A stretch of DNA of 64,000 nucleotides, from NCBI RefSeq assembly GCF_022539665.2, contig NC_081338.1, forward strand, positions 1,426,001 to 1,490,000. The letters are read 5' to 3'. Made by a program: the position numbers and the translations under genes. The notes beneath the pieces were generated by a model that saw nothing but the letters and a program-made list of their open reading frames with translations, was not told the origin of the DNA and searched no databases. The stretch is from Daphnia carinata (Eukaryota > Arthropoda > Branchiopoda > Diplostraca > Daphniidae). Of the stretch, positions 1 to 11,629 are shown in pieces (positions within the stretch are counted from its first letter, which is position 1; each line of letters opens with the position of its first letter).

Positions 1-447
1 TACCACGTCTCCTTCTTGAAATGTCACCGTGCGATGATGTGCATCATAAAACCTTTTTTATTTTTCTTGTATGCGCTGTAGTCGGGTCCGCACAATATCC
101 CTCGCGATCGTCAAGTCGCTCATTAGTTGTTCAGCGTATGTCTTTCTCGCCAGATCTGTTGAGACTCTTGGGTTTGGCTGGGCTCCTACTAGGTCCTACT
201 AGGTCTATTGGGAGCACTGGTTCTCGTATAGTAGAAAAAATGGGGAAAATCCGGTGGATTCTTGTCGTGCTGTATTATACGCGATGCAAATGTGATGCAA
301 CAGTTCATCCCAATTCTTTTGGTCGTTTGAGACGTACATCGACATCATCCTGGCTAACGTGTGATTCATGCGTTCCACCTGTCCATTTGCTTGTGGATGA
401 TAACTTGATGTTGATGTCTTATGTCTGATTCCCAATTTCTGGAACAT
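1..447 (-). pseudogene. R1 integrase, second half of core and start of C-terminal domain
   Basis: The minus-strand frame at 205-447 contains YHPQANGQVERMN, the segment carrying the catalytic Glu of the DDE retroviral integrase core, followed by the helical stretch typical of gypsy integrases (WDELLHHICIAYNTARQE). At the extreme left the opposite strand of bases 1-28 reads FQEGDVV, the usual start of the integrase C-terminal SH3-like domain. Between 447 and 594 the core is decayed. The plus-strand frame at 21-428 is only its shadow. Confidence 0.75.
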
Positions 448-593
448 GGTTTGCGTATTTCAGCTAAGCAACATTTGCCTGCATGCATTTTGTTTATTTG
501 TTGCCTGCATTTTCTGTTATTATGGGTTCGGGCATTCCATGACGTAGTGCTATGTGTTCCACCAGAAATTTAGTAATTTCTTCCTTCATTTCT

Positions 594-1178
594 TTATTCC
601 ACCCATTTTGTTAAATAATCCACCGCTACGATGATCATTTTGTTCCCTGAATCCGATAACGTAAAGGGTCCTAGGAGGTCCACCCCCACTTTCTGGAAAG
701 GTATGGCTACTTTGATACACTGCAGCATTCCACCTGGAATGAGTTTTGGGCTTTTTCGTGTTTGACACTGCGAGCATGTTTTGATATACTCCAATACGTC
801 CTTTTCCATATCCTCCCAGAAAAAACGGTGCGTAATTTTCTGTAACGTTTTCTAATTCCCCATATATCCTGAATACAAATCATTATGACATGCTGTTAAC
901 ACCATGTGTTTATACTCAGGTGGGACACAAAATCGTAACCACTGTTTTCCCCATTTCGTTTTCAATTTTATACAATTTCCCTTCTTCCAATGAAAAACAC
1001 CTTCCGCAGATCTTTGTGATTCCAGTTTTTCAATGCGTTTTTTCCATTTTGTTACTCCATGTTGTTTCTGAGCCAGATCCAATACTATATCCGTTGATAT
1101 ATTATATATCAATACATATATATTATGGATATATGAATTTATCCATAAGGTCTGCTTGGCCATATTGCACTGTTCCAA
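594..1178 (-). pseudogene. R1 integrase, zinc-binding N-domain and first part of core
   Basis: At 594-809 the frame contains the Cys pair (SQCQTRK) and then VGVDLLGPFTLSDSG, the segment with the first catalytic Asp of the integrase core, ending in VDYLTKWVE. At 852-900 an overlapping frame supplies the upstream His region (LTACHNDLYSGYMGN). Together these are the HHCC zinc domain plus the start of the DDE core. Two frames are needed to read it, so at least one indel is present. Confidence 0.75.
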
Positions 1179-1710
1179 TAGCTATGTACCGATCCTCTGA
1201 CTCCGTTTCTGTGATGGGAATTGGGTAACGAGAAAGGCAGTCAGCGTTGAAATGTAGTTTACCATGTCTGTATCTGATCTCTACGTCATATTCTAGTAAA
1301 CACAAGCTCCAGCGTGCTAATCGTCCTGTTATATCCTTCTTCGTCCTCAACCAGCAGAGGGCTTCATGATCGGTCACGATTATTACTCTGCAGCCCCACA
1401 CAAAACTTCTGAATTTCTTTAAACCCCAGATGAGGGCTAGGAATTCTTTTTCAGTGATAAAATAGTTTATTTCTGATTTTGACATCAATCGACTGGCATA
1501 AGCCAATGGGTATTCTTTCCCATCCTTGGACTGTGAGAAAACTGCCCCAATCCCATATCCACACGCGTCCGTCATGATGATCATCGGTGCTTCATAATCT
1601 GGGTGAGCCAATATCGGGGCCGCTGTTAACATTTGTTTCAACTTTATGAAACTTGCCCGCTGGGTTTCTTCCCAAATGAAAGGTATGCCTTTCTTGGTTA
1701 ATCTCGCCAA
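1123..1710 (-). pseudogene. R1 RNase H domain
   Basis: This 195-residue frame covers the end of the RT connection and a Ty3-type RNase H: FIWEETQRASFIKLK, then MTDACGYGIGAVFSQ with the first catalytic Asp, ITEKEFLALIWGLKKFR with the Glu, VTDHEALCWL, and the terminal HFNADCLSR that ends gypsy RNase H domains. The domain itself looks complete although its flanks are broken. The enzyme removes RNA from the RNA/DNA hybrid during reverse transcription. Confidence 0.85.
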
Positions 1711-1743
1711 GGGTTGTGCTAACTTGGCGAAATGTTTAATATG

Positions 1744-2907
1744 TCATCTGTAGTAAGAACATAGCCCGACCAAGCTTTGGACACGTCTGATTTTTTCTGC
1801 TATTGTTTTTCCCTCGTTGCATTCTGCGAAGTCTGCTACTGCTGCGATTTTTTCCGGATCTGGTGATATGTCTTGTTTAGAAACCACGTGTCCTAGGACT
1901 TTCAAAGTCGTCATTGCAAATTGGCAGTTGTTTCCCTTCAGTTTCAGTGCTTTGGCCAAACACGATAATACCAAATGTAGGCGGTATATATGTGTTTGAA
2001 AATCGGGTGCATACACCAGTACACCATCTAGGTAGACTAAACGTGAATTCCAACGTAGTCCTCCCAAAATGACGTTCATTGCCCGTTGAAAGGCACTGGG
2101 CCCATTCGTCAATCCAAATGGTAGGACTTGGTGGTATAACCATAAAATGGTAGGAAGTGATATAATCTGTCTGTTATGATACACGCCGTTTTTTCTCTGT
2201 CTTCTTTTCGAAGCGAAAGTTGGTGATATCCTGATTGTAAATACATTAAGGAAAAGTATTTCGCTCTTCTAGTTTGCTCGGAATATCGTTGATACAGGGT
2301 AGTGGGTATACATCTCTATCTGTGACCTCGTTTAGATCCCATAGTCTACACAGAACCATCTTTTTTCTTGATAAGCACAACCGATGCTCCCCGAAGGCTC
2401 TCCGATCTTTCTATGATGCCAGCTTTTATCATGTCTTCCGATAACCCTTATATGATTTTCCGAGCTTTCCATGCGCTTGCATTTGGTCGCTGATATACCA
2501 GCATCACTCCATCTTTAATGTTGATTTGATGTTCTGCTATCGTGCAGTACCCAATATCTTGTGATTTTCGATTTTCGACTGTAAGTTTAAAATTAATTTG
2601 TTTTCCCAGATCATCCAATAAGTTTTTCTCCTCTTATGTCAGATGGCTTTTGTTTATTCCATCCTTTTCTTGCAGTTGTTCATCCCACTCACACTTAACG
2701 ATTTCATTGGTATACGGCTGTAAGGTCCCTATTGCCCTATTGATCCTTCCTTCAGCCACACTTGCACAGCTGATAAATTTGCCACCGGTATGCACTTCGA
2801 ATCCGCCACAAGAACAGCATGACCTGTTGATAGTTTTTTAGTCACCAACAACTTTGTCGAAGGAGTAAACAACCCAGGTGATGGGCTGTTCCTGTCACGA
2901 TTCGTGT
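1744..2907 (-). pseudogene. R1 reverse transcriptase, catalytic motif altered
   Basis: The frame at 1744-2184 contains LPFGLTNGPSAFQRAMN and then YLDGVLVYAPD, where a working enzyme has Y-x-D-D; the second metal-binding Asp is Gly (codon at 2023-2025). It continues through LGHVVS and the palm/thumb region to VGLCSYYR. The N-terminal RT segment is decayed: the minus strand around 2340-2400 still reads VVLIKKKDGS before a stop. The stretch 2600-2907 is the protease-RT linker with no clean frame. Confidence 0.8.
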
Positions 2908-3348
2908 TCACTGTAGTAACCGAAAATGGAACCTTATAACTAGTTGTGTTACTAATTTTACTGTGAAGGTAAACGGTAACTCTCCCAACGTCTCTCGCGT
3001 GGTATCTCCGGTGTATTCAATTTGTAATTTTCTGAATTGCTTGAGAAAATCGTTCCCCAACCACAACTTGATTCCATCCATTTCCATAATCGCTGCCCTC
3101 CCTTGGGCTGTTGTATTGTTATGGGTTATGGTTATCAAGGATGCTCCTAATGGCGTCACTTTGGAGTCATTTCCCAGCACTAGTTCCGGGCTGCACCAAT
3201 CCTCGATAACGAAATGTGTGCGTTTCAGTAATCCTGGCGATATAACACTGACCACTGCGCCCGTGTCCACCATCGCTATTGTCGTGATGTTTCCACAACC
3301 ATCTGGTTCTTTGATCAAACGAGATATGTCCGACAACACTATTAGCAC
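2908..3348 (-). pseudogene. R1 retroviral-type aspartic protease
   Basis: A 146-residue frame contains AMVDTGAVVSVISPGLL, the D-T-G-A active-site loop of retropepsins, followed about 60 residues later by GIKLWLGNDFLKQF, the flap-distal segment that normally closes the fold. Such proteases act as dimers to cut the Gag-Pol polyprotein. It sits between the zinc knuckle and RT, as expected for gypsy elements. Confidence 0.75.
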
Positions 3349-3496
3349 GTTCTTACCAAACTTTTTTACTGTTTTACTGTTTTTTACTCTGGTTTGCCTC
3401 TTCTTTCCCTTGAGCTACATGTGTTGATAATGCTTGCGCTCTCTGTGATGCATCATGGTCCGTCTTGTTAGGTATGTTAACCAAGTTAACGTAAAA

Positions 3497-4756
3497 TTAC
3501 TTTTCCAGATTCGGTATTTTTTCTGAGATCGAATGTAACGCCACACTGTTCACTGTTCCTGCTTGATTGTGCCTTTCCAGCTGATGAAACTGCACTCGCC
3601 TGGCATACTGTTGTCCGTCATGTTGTCTCATCTGAGTCTGTCTTGGACCTTTGTATAACGCCGACGCTGGGTTTTGAAAACACCTATAATCCAAGTGACC
3701 TACTTTTGAACAAAACCCGCACACATATCTTCCTTCCGCAGTTCTTCTATTCCTACTAAATCCATTATTATTGTTTTTGCCATTTGGAATGCCGATCCTG
3801 TCGATAACTGTAGTTGTTTAACCGATTCGTTTAATTGATGAAGCACACTCGTGATTTCCGTTGTCATTGTCTGTGGGGATGTTTTCTTGTTTGCGTGTGC
3901 ATCTTCCGGATCCTTTGATACCGCCATCAAAGGTTGCACCTAGACTTTCTGATTCGTGAGGAACATGGCCTCTGCGTGTAGCTTGGCAAGCTCTAGAAAG
4001 TCAGCCGTGGATACCGTTTATGCGAGTAGATTTTTTGTAGCAAAGTTGTGACATTGTCAGATTCACCAACCTACACATGCTAATCACGTCGTAGAAGTAC
4101 GACACGACATCGTCTTCCACGCCTTGCACCCGTTGACGCAGCTTACTTTCTTGAACCAGTGCAAAGTTAGTCTGTCGAAAGGCCGCTATGTACTGAGATT
4201 TCAACCCCGATGCTGCTGGCATATTGGGTAGCGTTGGGTCTTCCGGGTTCGGGCGGGACGCAAGATCCTCCCTGTGATTAGGGTGGGGATGCACCAGAAA
4301 CAATTTTCTGGCTGCCCCTTCCAAATACATCACAAAAATCCGGTCCTAGTCCGCATCTGACCATCGATTGTAAGCTGCCACTAGCTCGAAACGTTCTAAC
4401 CAGTCCATAGGGTCTTCTTCCAGATTTGCCGAAAAAATCGGCGGTGCTATGAATTTTTGGACGCTTACCGCCATGCTGCTGGGTCGCGTGTGATAATTCG
4501 ATCGGGGTTGTACCGGCGTTGGATTTCGTGGCCCGTGGTTTCTGCGAGTTCCACTCCCCGAACGTCTTCTGAGGTTACTGTCGCATTGTCGCGTGTGGAC
4601 GGTACCCTCCACCCCGTTATCACTATTGTCGAGCACTTCCAATTTTTCCGCCAGTTCTGATTGAGCGAATAATTCTGGGTGTATCCGCCTACTTGGCGCA
4701 CGGCCGTACGTAGGATATCCCCCTGACTGTTTACTCATCAATACGCCATGCCCCAA
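3497..4756 (-). pseudogene. R1 gag with one zinc knuckle
   Basis: Three minus-strand frames make up a decayed Gag. The first (4346-4756) ends in IFSANLEEDPMDWLERFELVA, the start of a retrotransposon capsid-like domain. The second (4001-4333) contains QTNFALVQESKLRQRVQG and helices of the same domain. The third (3497-3724) contains CGFCSKVGHLDYRC, a C-X2-C-X4-H-X4-C zinc knuckle that binds genomic RNA. At least two frameshifts separate them. Confidence 0.75.
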
Positions 4757-5265
4757 CGTCTCACTTTCGTGGGGAGTAAATTCGACCGATAGGTGGGAGG
4801 TAACGATCTGTTATAGTTATCACTACTTTTCCTCACAGCTTCGCCTGGTCTTTTCGGATGATTTGGTTAACAACCAACGGAACAGAAATATTGAAACGAT
4901 ATAGTATCTATCTTGGAGCACCTTCGGATGATTTGGTTAAAAACCAATGAAACAGAACGAACGGAACGAACACTGGGAAAATCAGATAGACTCATCTCTC
5001 AATGACGAGGGGATAGAGCATAAAAGCAAATGTTAATAAAAAAAAATTAAACATATACGGAAATCAAGTCATTAAAAAAATAAAGAACAATTCCAAAATC
5101 AAAAGAAACTCCCACTTTGATGGCTACTAATTTTCCCAATTGCGACCAACAAACCAAGAATCAAAAGCGATGTACTAAGTGAAAAGGCGCAGAGCGATCA
5201 ACGAAAATTACGGGAAAATGAAATTGACCAACACCGGAACGAAACAAAGAAGCTCTTTAGGAGAT
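4757..5265 (-). other. R1 untranslated leader
   Basis: A-rich non-coding stretch between the gag start and the primer-binding site. It holds a short direct repeat, a 35-base unit at 4854-4888 recurring diverged at 4925-4959. I see no gene. Confidence 0.5.
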
Positions 5266-5283
5266 CGTCCTGCTTCTCCACCA
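5266..5283 (-). promoter_or_regulatory. R1 primer-binding site
   Basis: On the minus strand the LTR ends in CA, followed by AT and then TGGTGGAGAAGCAGG. A TGG directly after a two-base spacer is the normal place and start of a tRNA primer-binding site, complementary to the CCA end of a tRNA. I do not assign the tRNA. Confidence 0.6.
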
Positions 5284-5285
5284 AT

Positions 5286-5675
5286 TGTGACGGGCACTGT
5301 GGTAATTCAGTAGTAAGTTTTTGTTTAGGCGAATGACTATGCTGCGAATTGTACTGTGTGTATTGACTCTGCCACACTTAACACTCAGAATACAACTGTC
5401 CACTGAGAGCCCCGTGCCATTCGTAGGTCCTACTATTTAAAGCGAAGGGTCGCCATCCACTATGGGTGACGTGGGAGGTAGAAAGAAGACGGTCACGTAG
5501 ATAATCTCTACGTGACCGTTGGATTTGAAAGTGCATAATAGGGGTAAGCTGTTCCGGTATGATGGTCAACTAGATAACTCTACTTAACCTTACGAAAGTG
5601 AAAGCAGGAAAAAAGGTTGGATGCTGATGCACGAGGTGTCCTTAACACGTGGATGTCCTCAGAATCCACGTGACA
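5286..5675 (-). repeat. R1 5' LTR, outer edge uncertain
   Basis: The plus strand begins TGTGACGGGCAC right after the primer-binding site, giving the CA end of the LTR on the minus strand. It contains a perfect hairpin, GGTCACGTAGA / TCTACGTGACC, near 5490-5518. The right end is a guess: TGACA at 5671-5675 is one possible boundary and lies just where the satellite starts. Confidence 0.4.
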
Positions 5676-5677
5676 AT

Positions 5678-8050
5678 ATCAGATATACGTGTATTCCATG
5701 TGAATGTAGGGTGATACAAAGAATTTCAAGATCTACATTCAAACAGTATCAAATATACGTGTATTCTATGTGAATATAGTGTTATAGTATCAGTTTCAAG
5801 ATCTACATTCAAACAGTATCAAATATACGTATATGCAATTTTGAATATAATGTAATACAGTAAGTTTCAAGATCTACATTCATACAGTATCAAATATACG
5901 CATGTTCAACGTGAATATAGTGTAATAGAATCAGTTTCAAGATCTAAATTAAAACAGTATCAAATATACGTATATTCAATGTGAATATAGTGTGACATAA
6001 TGAGTTTCAAGATCTACATTCAAACACTATCAAATATACTTGTATTCAACGTGAATATAGTGTGATAGAATGAATTTCATGATCTACATTCAAACAGTGT
6101 CTATTCATTCAGTTCCTATTCACATTAAATATACGTCTATTCAATGTGAATATAGTGTGATACAGTGAGTTTTAACAACTAAATTCAAACAGTATCATAT
6201 ACACGTGTATTCAATATGAATATTATGTAATAGAATTAGTTTCAACAACTTCATTCAAACAGTATTAAATATACGTGTATTCAATGTGGATACAGTGTCT
6301 TATGGTCAGTTTTATGATCTACATTCAAACAGTGTCAAATATACGTGTATTCAATGTGAATATGGTGTGATAGAGTGAGTTTTAATAACTACATTCAACC
6401 AGTATAAAATATAGGTGTATTCAATGTAAATATAGTGTAATACAGTGAGTTTCAACAACTACATTCAAAAAGTATCAAATATACGTGTATTCAGCGTGGA
6501 TATAGTGTGTTTGAGTCAGTTTGATGTCCTACATTCCATCAGAATCAAATGCACGTGTATTCCATGAAAATATAGTGTAATACAGTGAGTTTCATGTTCG
6601 ACATTTATACAGAATCAAAATTACACAAAATTATACAAGTGTATTCAACGTAAATATAGTGTGTTATAGAGTCAGTTTCGTGATTTACACAGAATCGAAT
6701 ATACGAAAATTCAATGAGAAAATAGTGTGTTAGAGTGAGTTTCATTATTTACATTCAGTCAGCATCAAATATACGTGTATTCAATGTGAATGTAGTGTGA
6801 TTCAGTGAGTTTCAAGATGTAGTTTCGAACAGTATCAAATATGCGTGTTTTCTTTGTGAATATAGTGTGATACAGTGAGATTTAATAACTACATTCAAAC
6901 AGTATCAAATATACGTGTATTCCATATAAATATAGGGCTTGAAGATCTACATTCCAACAGTATCAAATATACATGTATTCCATGTTAACATAGTGTGATA
7001 CAGTGAGTTTCAATATCTACATTCAAACAGCATCAAATATACGTGTATTCAATGTGAATATAGTGTGATACAGTGAGTTTTAATAGCTATATTCAAACAG
7101 TATCAAATATACGTGTATTCAATGTGAATATAAACAATATAGTGATAAGGTCACTTTCATGATCTACATTCAAACAGAATCAATTACACGTCTATTTAAC
7201 ATGAATATAATGTGATAGAATCAGTTTCATGATCTACGTTCAAACAGTTTCAAATATATGTGTATTCAATGTGAATATAGTGTAATATAGTGAGTTTCAA
7301 GATCTTTATTCAAACAGTATCAAAATACGTGTATTCAACTTGAATATAATATGATTGAATCAGTTTCATAATCTACATATACTTGTACTCAATGTGAATT
7401 TAATGTGATACAGTGAGTTTCAACAACTTCATTCAAGCAGTATCAAATATACATGTATTCAACATGAATATAGTGTGTTAGAGTCACTTTCATGATCTAC
7501 ATTCAAACAGTGTCAAATGTACGTGTATCAATGAGAATTTAGTGTGATACAGTGAGTTGGATGATCTACAGTCAAACAGGATCAAATATACGTGTATTCA
7601 ACGTGAATATATTGTGATACAATACTTTCCATCAACTACATTCAAACAGCATCAAATATACGTGTATTCAATGTGAATATACTGCTATAGCATCAGTTTC
7701 ATGATCTACATTCACACAGTATCAAATATACGTGCCATCAATGTGAATATAGTGTGATATAGTGAGTTTCTAGATTTACATTCAAACAGCTTCAAATATA
7801 CGTGTATTTAAGGTGAATATAGTGTGATACAACGAGTTTCACGAACTATATTCAAACAGTCTGAAATATCCGTGTATTCAATGTGAATATAATGTGATAC
7901 AATGAGTTTTGATCCAAACAGTATTAAACAGGCGTGTATTTAATGTGACTATAGTGTGATACAATGTGTTTCATCGACTGGATTCAAACAGCATCATATA
8001 TACGTATTTAATACAATGAGTTTTATGAACTAGATTCATACAGCACGAAA
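5678..8050. repeat. 70-bp satellite array, about 34 units
   Basis: A tandem array with a period of about 70 bases. Each unit contains ATCAAATATACGTGTATTCA, then GTGAATATAGTGTGATACAG and TGAGTTTCAAGATCTACATT. Successive AAATATACG anchors fall at 5751, 5821, 5892 and 5962. Units differ from each other at many sites and some are partly deleted, so the array is not freshly amplified. It has no coding frame. It lies between the R1 LTR and R2. Confidence 0.9.
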
Positions 8051-9009
8051 TATTTGTTCGGAAGTCCGAACAGACGCAATTAAGTCAATTTAGTCAATAA
8101 AATTTCAAACTAAAGAGTACAGTTTACTACACAATACTACCAACCAAAAACAAAGCGCAACAGGGGTACCTTCAGGCGACTATTCTACTCAGATACATGT
8201 TCTTGTATGATTTTTCTCCTTTTTTGGGTTATTATATTTTTTTATATTGCATATTGGTAAATTGGTGTGATTGAGAGGTGCTTGTAAACCTCACGTGTAC
8301 AGCAAATCAGGAGATGTGTCTAAAGTGGCGTGATGCTGGTGACATACCGTCTGCGTTAGTCAGCTAGCAAGTTTTCATCTGAGTCACCCCAGCAAAATGT
8401 CAGGATAGTCTCAAATGTGACATATAAACTTGACACTGAATTAGTACAGCCGTTTTACCGGAAGCTTGTAATTTTGCGCGTTGGGGTTTGCGTTGAATTT
8501 ATTTGTGAGGCTGCCAAACCATACATCATATTGTGCCGTTGTAATGGCCCTTTCATGATTACCTTTACAAGCACCATATTGTAAGAGTTGAATTTGTCGT
8601 GCTCAATCTCTATTTCTCAATCTCAATTTTCGGCGCTAGGTGGCGCTGTAGTCTCCACTGTTGTTGAATTTTCCATGATGGCCGCCGTGGTAGCGGACAG
8701 TCTTGATGGCTAACAATTTCATAGGGTGAAGTCTTATTGGAGCAATTTTGATGTATAGAAACACAACGTAGTACAGGTTTTTAATGAAAACCAAGTTGAT
8801 TAGTATCATCTTGAAGTTAAAAAAATTTTCCCGTTAGCTGTATCAGCATGCCTATTCCATCTTCGACGAGTCGGTATTCCTTTTTGTTTTCAGGGTATAT
8901 GTTTTGTCGGAAATCAGTGTCAAATGATTATGTGACGAGTTGCAGAGCCAGCAGAAGCTGTTTCTATAGGTCTCGTCCTAAGTCATCGTCTTCATTTTCT
9001 TGGAAAATT
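8051..9009. other. Unassigned non-coding stretch
   Basis: No frame longer than about 60 codons and no repeat that I recognise. The left part may still contain an eroded 3' end of R2, but I could not find a matching LTR. Confidence 0.4.
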
Positions 9010-9630
9010 TGAATTTTTTCACGTACACAACTGTTTGGCCGAGTTGATTGCAAAGACTGCATCTCCAAGCAGGTTATCCTAATTGTCATGATTTGGGTCT
9101 AGCCCTGCGGCTAGAATGAGCGCAAGAATCCGATTTACCGTTTCAACAAATCCGTTCGTCTGGGGGTGTTCAGTAGTGGAAAAAACGTGGCTAATTCTCC
9201 ACGCTTATATCGCTGACTCCATTTTCCCGCTAGTGAAAGCTGCTCCTTGGTCACTTATCATGCGTGTCGCAAATCCATGGCGATTGATGATGTTGTTTTT
9301 TATAAAGTTGACGACGGGTTCTGCAGAAGTGTTGGGCACCGCTGTGGCTTCCAACCATTTGGAGCAATAGTTGATTGCAACGATAATGTGTCGGTTTCCC
9401 GAAGGCGTAACTTTGAACGGCCCTAGGTGCTCGATCCCGAAAGTCTCGAACGGACATGTGAGGGGTGGAATCGGTGGAAATGGTCCTCGGAGAAGGCTCG
9501 CACTATGTTTATGGCACTGGCAATACAAACTAGACAACACATACATTCGCACACTCCTAGTCAGTTGGGACCACAAGTAGCGTTCAGAAACCCGGGCAAA
9601 GTTTTCTGCACCTCCAAATGCCCACTTCAT
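9010..9630 (-). pseudogene. R2 integrase
   Basis: The frame at 9205-9630 contains a Cys pair (LYCQCHKHS), FGIEHLGPFKVTPSGNRH where the first catalytic Asp is His in this lineage position, and MISDQGAAFTSG with the second Asp. Homology to the R5 integrase continues leftward to about 9010 but in broken frames. It would have joined element DNA to the chromosome. Confidence 0.75.
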
Positions 9631-9714
9631 GCATCGTCATGACAATTATTGAGTATTTCCCGCCGCAAGATAGAAGGAACTACTAGCAAATACTGTTTAC
9701 CCCGTGGTTGTTCA

Positions 9715-10487
9715 TTACGGGGCTCCCTTATGTACAAAAAAATCAGATAGGGCTATCTGGTTAGGAAGTAGGGTTTCAAAAAAGAGTCGTAACTGGTTAT
9801 CTGTTTGTTGTAGATATGCCAGTTCGCTTGTCATATAGCCATTACTTGTGAGCAAGCAACTAACGCGATGTTCTGTCGTGTATTCGCACGTTCCCGAGCG
9901 GGATGCAACTGGATTCCGCGAGAGAACATCTGCCACCGTATTTTCTCTACCTTTTAGGTGGTGGATTTTTAAAAACAAATTCCTGTAAGAACAAAATTCC
10001 AACGTGAAAATTTTCCAGTTAAATTTTTTTTCCCTAAAGCCATATAACGACCAAACTGTCAGTTCTGACTGAGAAGGTACGGCCAAACACGTAATTTTTT
10101 TAGAGCCCAGACCAGCCCTAGGCATTCTAATTCATTTAAGTGATACTTAGCCTCTGCTTCTGTGAGACGACGGCTCATGAACGCTACGGGTATTGGTCCA
10201 TTATCCACTGGCTGCATCAGTATCGCAACTAGGCCTACCACGCTGGCATCTGTTTGGATCTCGATACCTTCTCGTTCATCGAAGTGCGCTAGGACAGTGG
10301 TGGTCGACAACCGCTCCAACAATGCCGTTCGCGCCATCTCTTGGTCGGTCGTCCACTTCCACTCAGCCCTTTTTAAAAATAATAGATGCAACGGGGGTGC
10401 GACGGCAACAAAATCAGGGATAAACTTCCTGTAAAAACATGCGAGCTCCAGAACCCCCGCAGTGTTTTTACGTTGGTAATTTTTCAC
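9715..10487 (-). pseudogene. R2 RNase H and RT connection
   Basis: The frame at 10059-10487 starts in the RT thumb/connection (LACFYRKFIPDFVAVAPPLH) and runs through EIQTDASVVGLVAILMQ and LNELECLGLVWALKKLR of RNase H. The frame at 9715-10125 contains LKGRENTVADVLSRNP, the end of RNase H, followed by the linker to integrase. The middle of RNase H around 10050-10100 is scrambled by a frameshift. Confidence 0.75.
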
Positions 10488-10574
10488 CCTATCAACACCT
10501 TTACTTTGTTTGGTTCACCGTCGGCAGCGATAATGTGATCTAGGTGTTTCACCTGGTTAGTTCCGAATACACAT

Positions 10575-11204
10575 TTAGCACTGTTTAAGGCCAAACTTGC
10601 TTTCTTCAGCGCTGGTAACACTAACTCGAGTCTTTTCTTGGTGTTCCTCAAAATCTCTACCAAAAATCAAACTATCGTCAAGATATACCAGGCACGTATT
10701 CCACTTTAGGATTCCTAGCATTCGATCCATCAACCGCTTGAAGGTAGAAGTTGCGTTTACTTGTCCAAACAATCCGTCTGGCGTTATAAATGCTGTTTTG
10801 TTTCTATCTTTGCTTGCTACTGGAACTTGCCAGTACCCATTCGTTAGATCGAGCGAAGAAAAAAATGTGGCTCCAGCCAACCAATCGAGCACATCATCGA
10901 TTCTGGGCAGCGGGTAAACGTCGGTTACCCAATTGAGGTGACGGTAGTCTACAGAGAAATTGTGGTCACCCAATTTCTTCTTAACAAGCACGACATGAGA
11001 AGCCCATAGGCTGTGTGACGGCTGTATAATCCCATCTTTCAGCATCTCTTCAATTTTCTTCGTAATGATTGCCCGTTCAAATGGTGAGACTCTGTAGGGG
11101 GCCGCCCGTAGGGGTGTGGCGGCACCCGTCTCAATGAAATGACCCTTGTCCGTCCGACCGGGTTTTCCATCTTTCCCTGGAAAACAATTTCTATAGTTAT
11201 TCAA
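10575..11204 (-). pseudogene. R2 reverse transcriptase
   Basis: A 209-residue frame runs from APYRVSPFERAIITKKIEEM through [28 protein letters not shown] and CLVYLDDSLIFGRD. The Y-L-D-D catalytic motif is intact, but the preceding block that usually reads L-P-F-G-L-x-N-A-P is deleted or changed (LFGQVNATSTFKRLMD), so this copy cannot be normal. The frame is lost soon after. Confidence 0.85.
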
Positions 11205-11615
11205 TAATTCTTTAATTGCCTTCTACTTAATTTGCCTTTCGTTAAGATTTTCTCCTACTTTTACCTCTCCAATACCAGAAGTCAGAGTCCATATTCTCGT
11301 GTACGAACGTACAAGCAACTTCCGAACGAGTTTTCTCCCTTGAAACTACCACAATTTCACATTTGAAATCCAACTCTAGGCTTGCTAGGAGCTCTCTGTG
11401 CTTCAAACATAGCGTCTCTGTGAAGATTTACCACAGGGATTCTTACGCGTCCCGATTTCACCGTCACCAGACATGAAAAAATCGCCCATGCTTTCTTTGG
11501 ATGGGCAAAGCAAACCGTACGTACCGTACCCGTTTCTGAAAATTCGTCTGTTCGAAGTTCCCCACTCACGAACGCCATACTGTCGGTTGGGATTCTCACC
11601 GTACCGGTCACGTTA
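11205..11615 (-). pseudogene. R2 protease-RT spacer
   Basis: The frame at 11357-11611 contains MAFVSGELRTDEFSETGTV and then IPVVNLHRDAMFEAQR. It aligns with the spacer of R5 (LVFVKGRLSSDVSGTAFVKF) and R8 (LVFLKGMISEEISGTGVVKF). The role of this segment is unknown to me; it lies between protease and RT in all three. Confidence 0.6.
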
Positions 11616-11629
11616 AATGTACGTAAATT

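Larger units (their letters stand above)
1..5675 (-). mobile_element. R1: decayed Ty3/gypsy LTR retrotransposon, cut by window start
   Basis: Reading the minus strand from right to left gives LTR, primer-binding site, gag with a zinc knuckle, protease, reverse transcriptase, RNase H and integrase, which is the Ty3/gypsy order. The integrase C-terminus and the 3' LTR lie beyond position 1. Every domain is broken by stops or frameshifts, so this copy is dead. The outer (right) edge of its LTR is not certain because no second LTR is available for comparison. Confidence 0.85.
9010..11615 (-). mobile_element. R2: truncated gypsy pol, R5/R8 lineage
   Basis: The minus strand holds the protease-RT spacer, RT, RNase H and integrase core, in that order from right to left. 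The spacer frame at 11357-11611 and the integrase core resemble the corresponding parts of R5 and R8, so the three belong to one lineage. Gag, protease and LTRs are missing. The right edge abuts the integrase C-terminus of R3 at about 11615-11645, so R2 either inserted there or was joined by deletion. Confidence 0.75.

Noticed and set aside
5378-5569. 63-codon minus-strand frame
   Set aside because: Falls within the R1 LTR and has no domain or homologue in the window.
5678-8050. CRISPR-like array of regular repeats
   Set aside because: The units are contiguous, about 70 bases long and diverged throughout, with no unique spacers, and the setting is eukaryotic. It is a satellite.
8051-9009. 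A possible 3' LTR of R2
   Set aside because: I could not find a matching LTR or a polypurine tract, so there is no support for boundaries.
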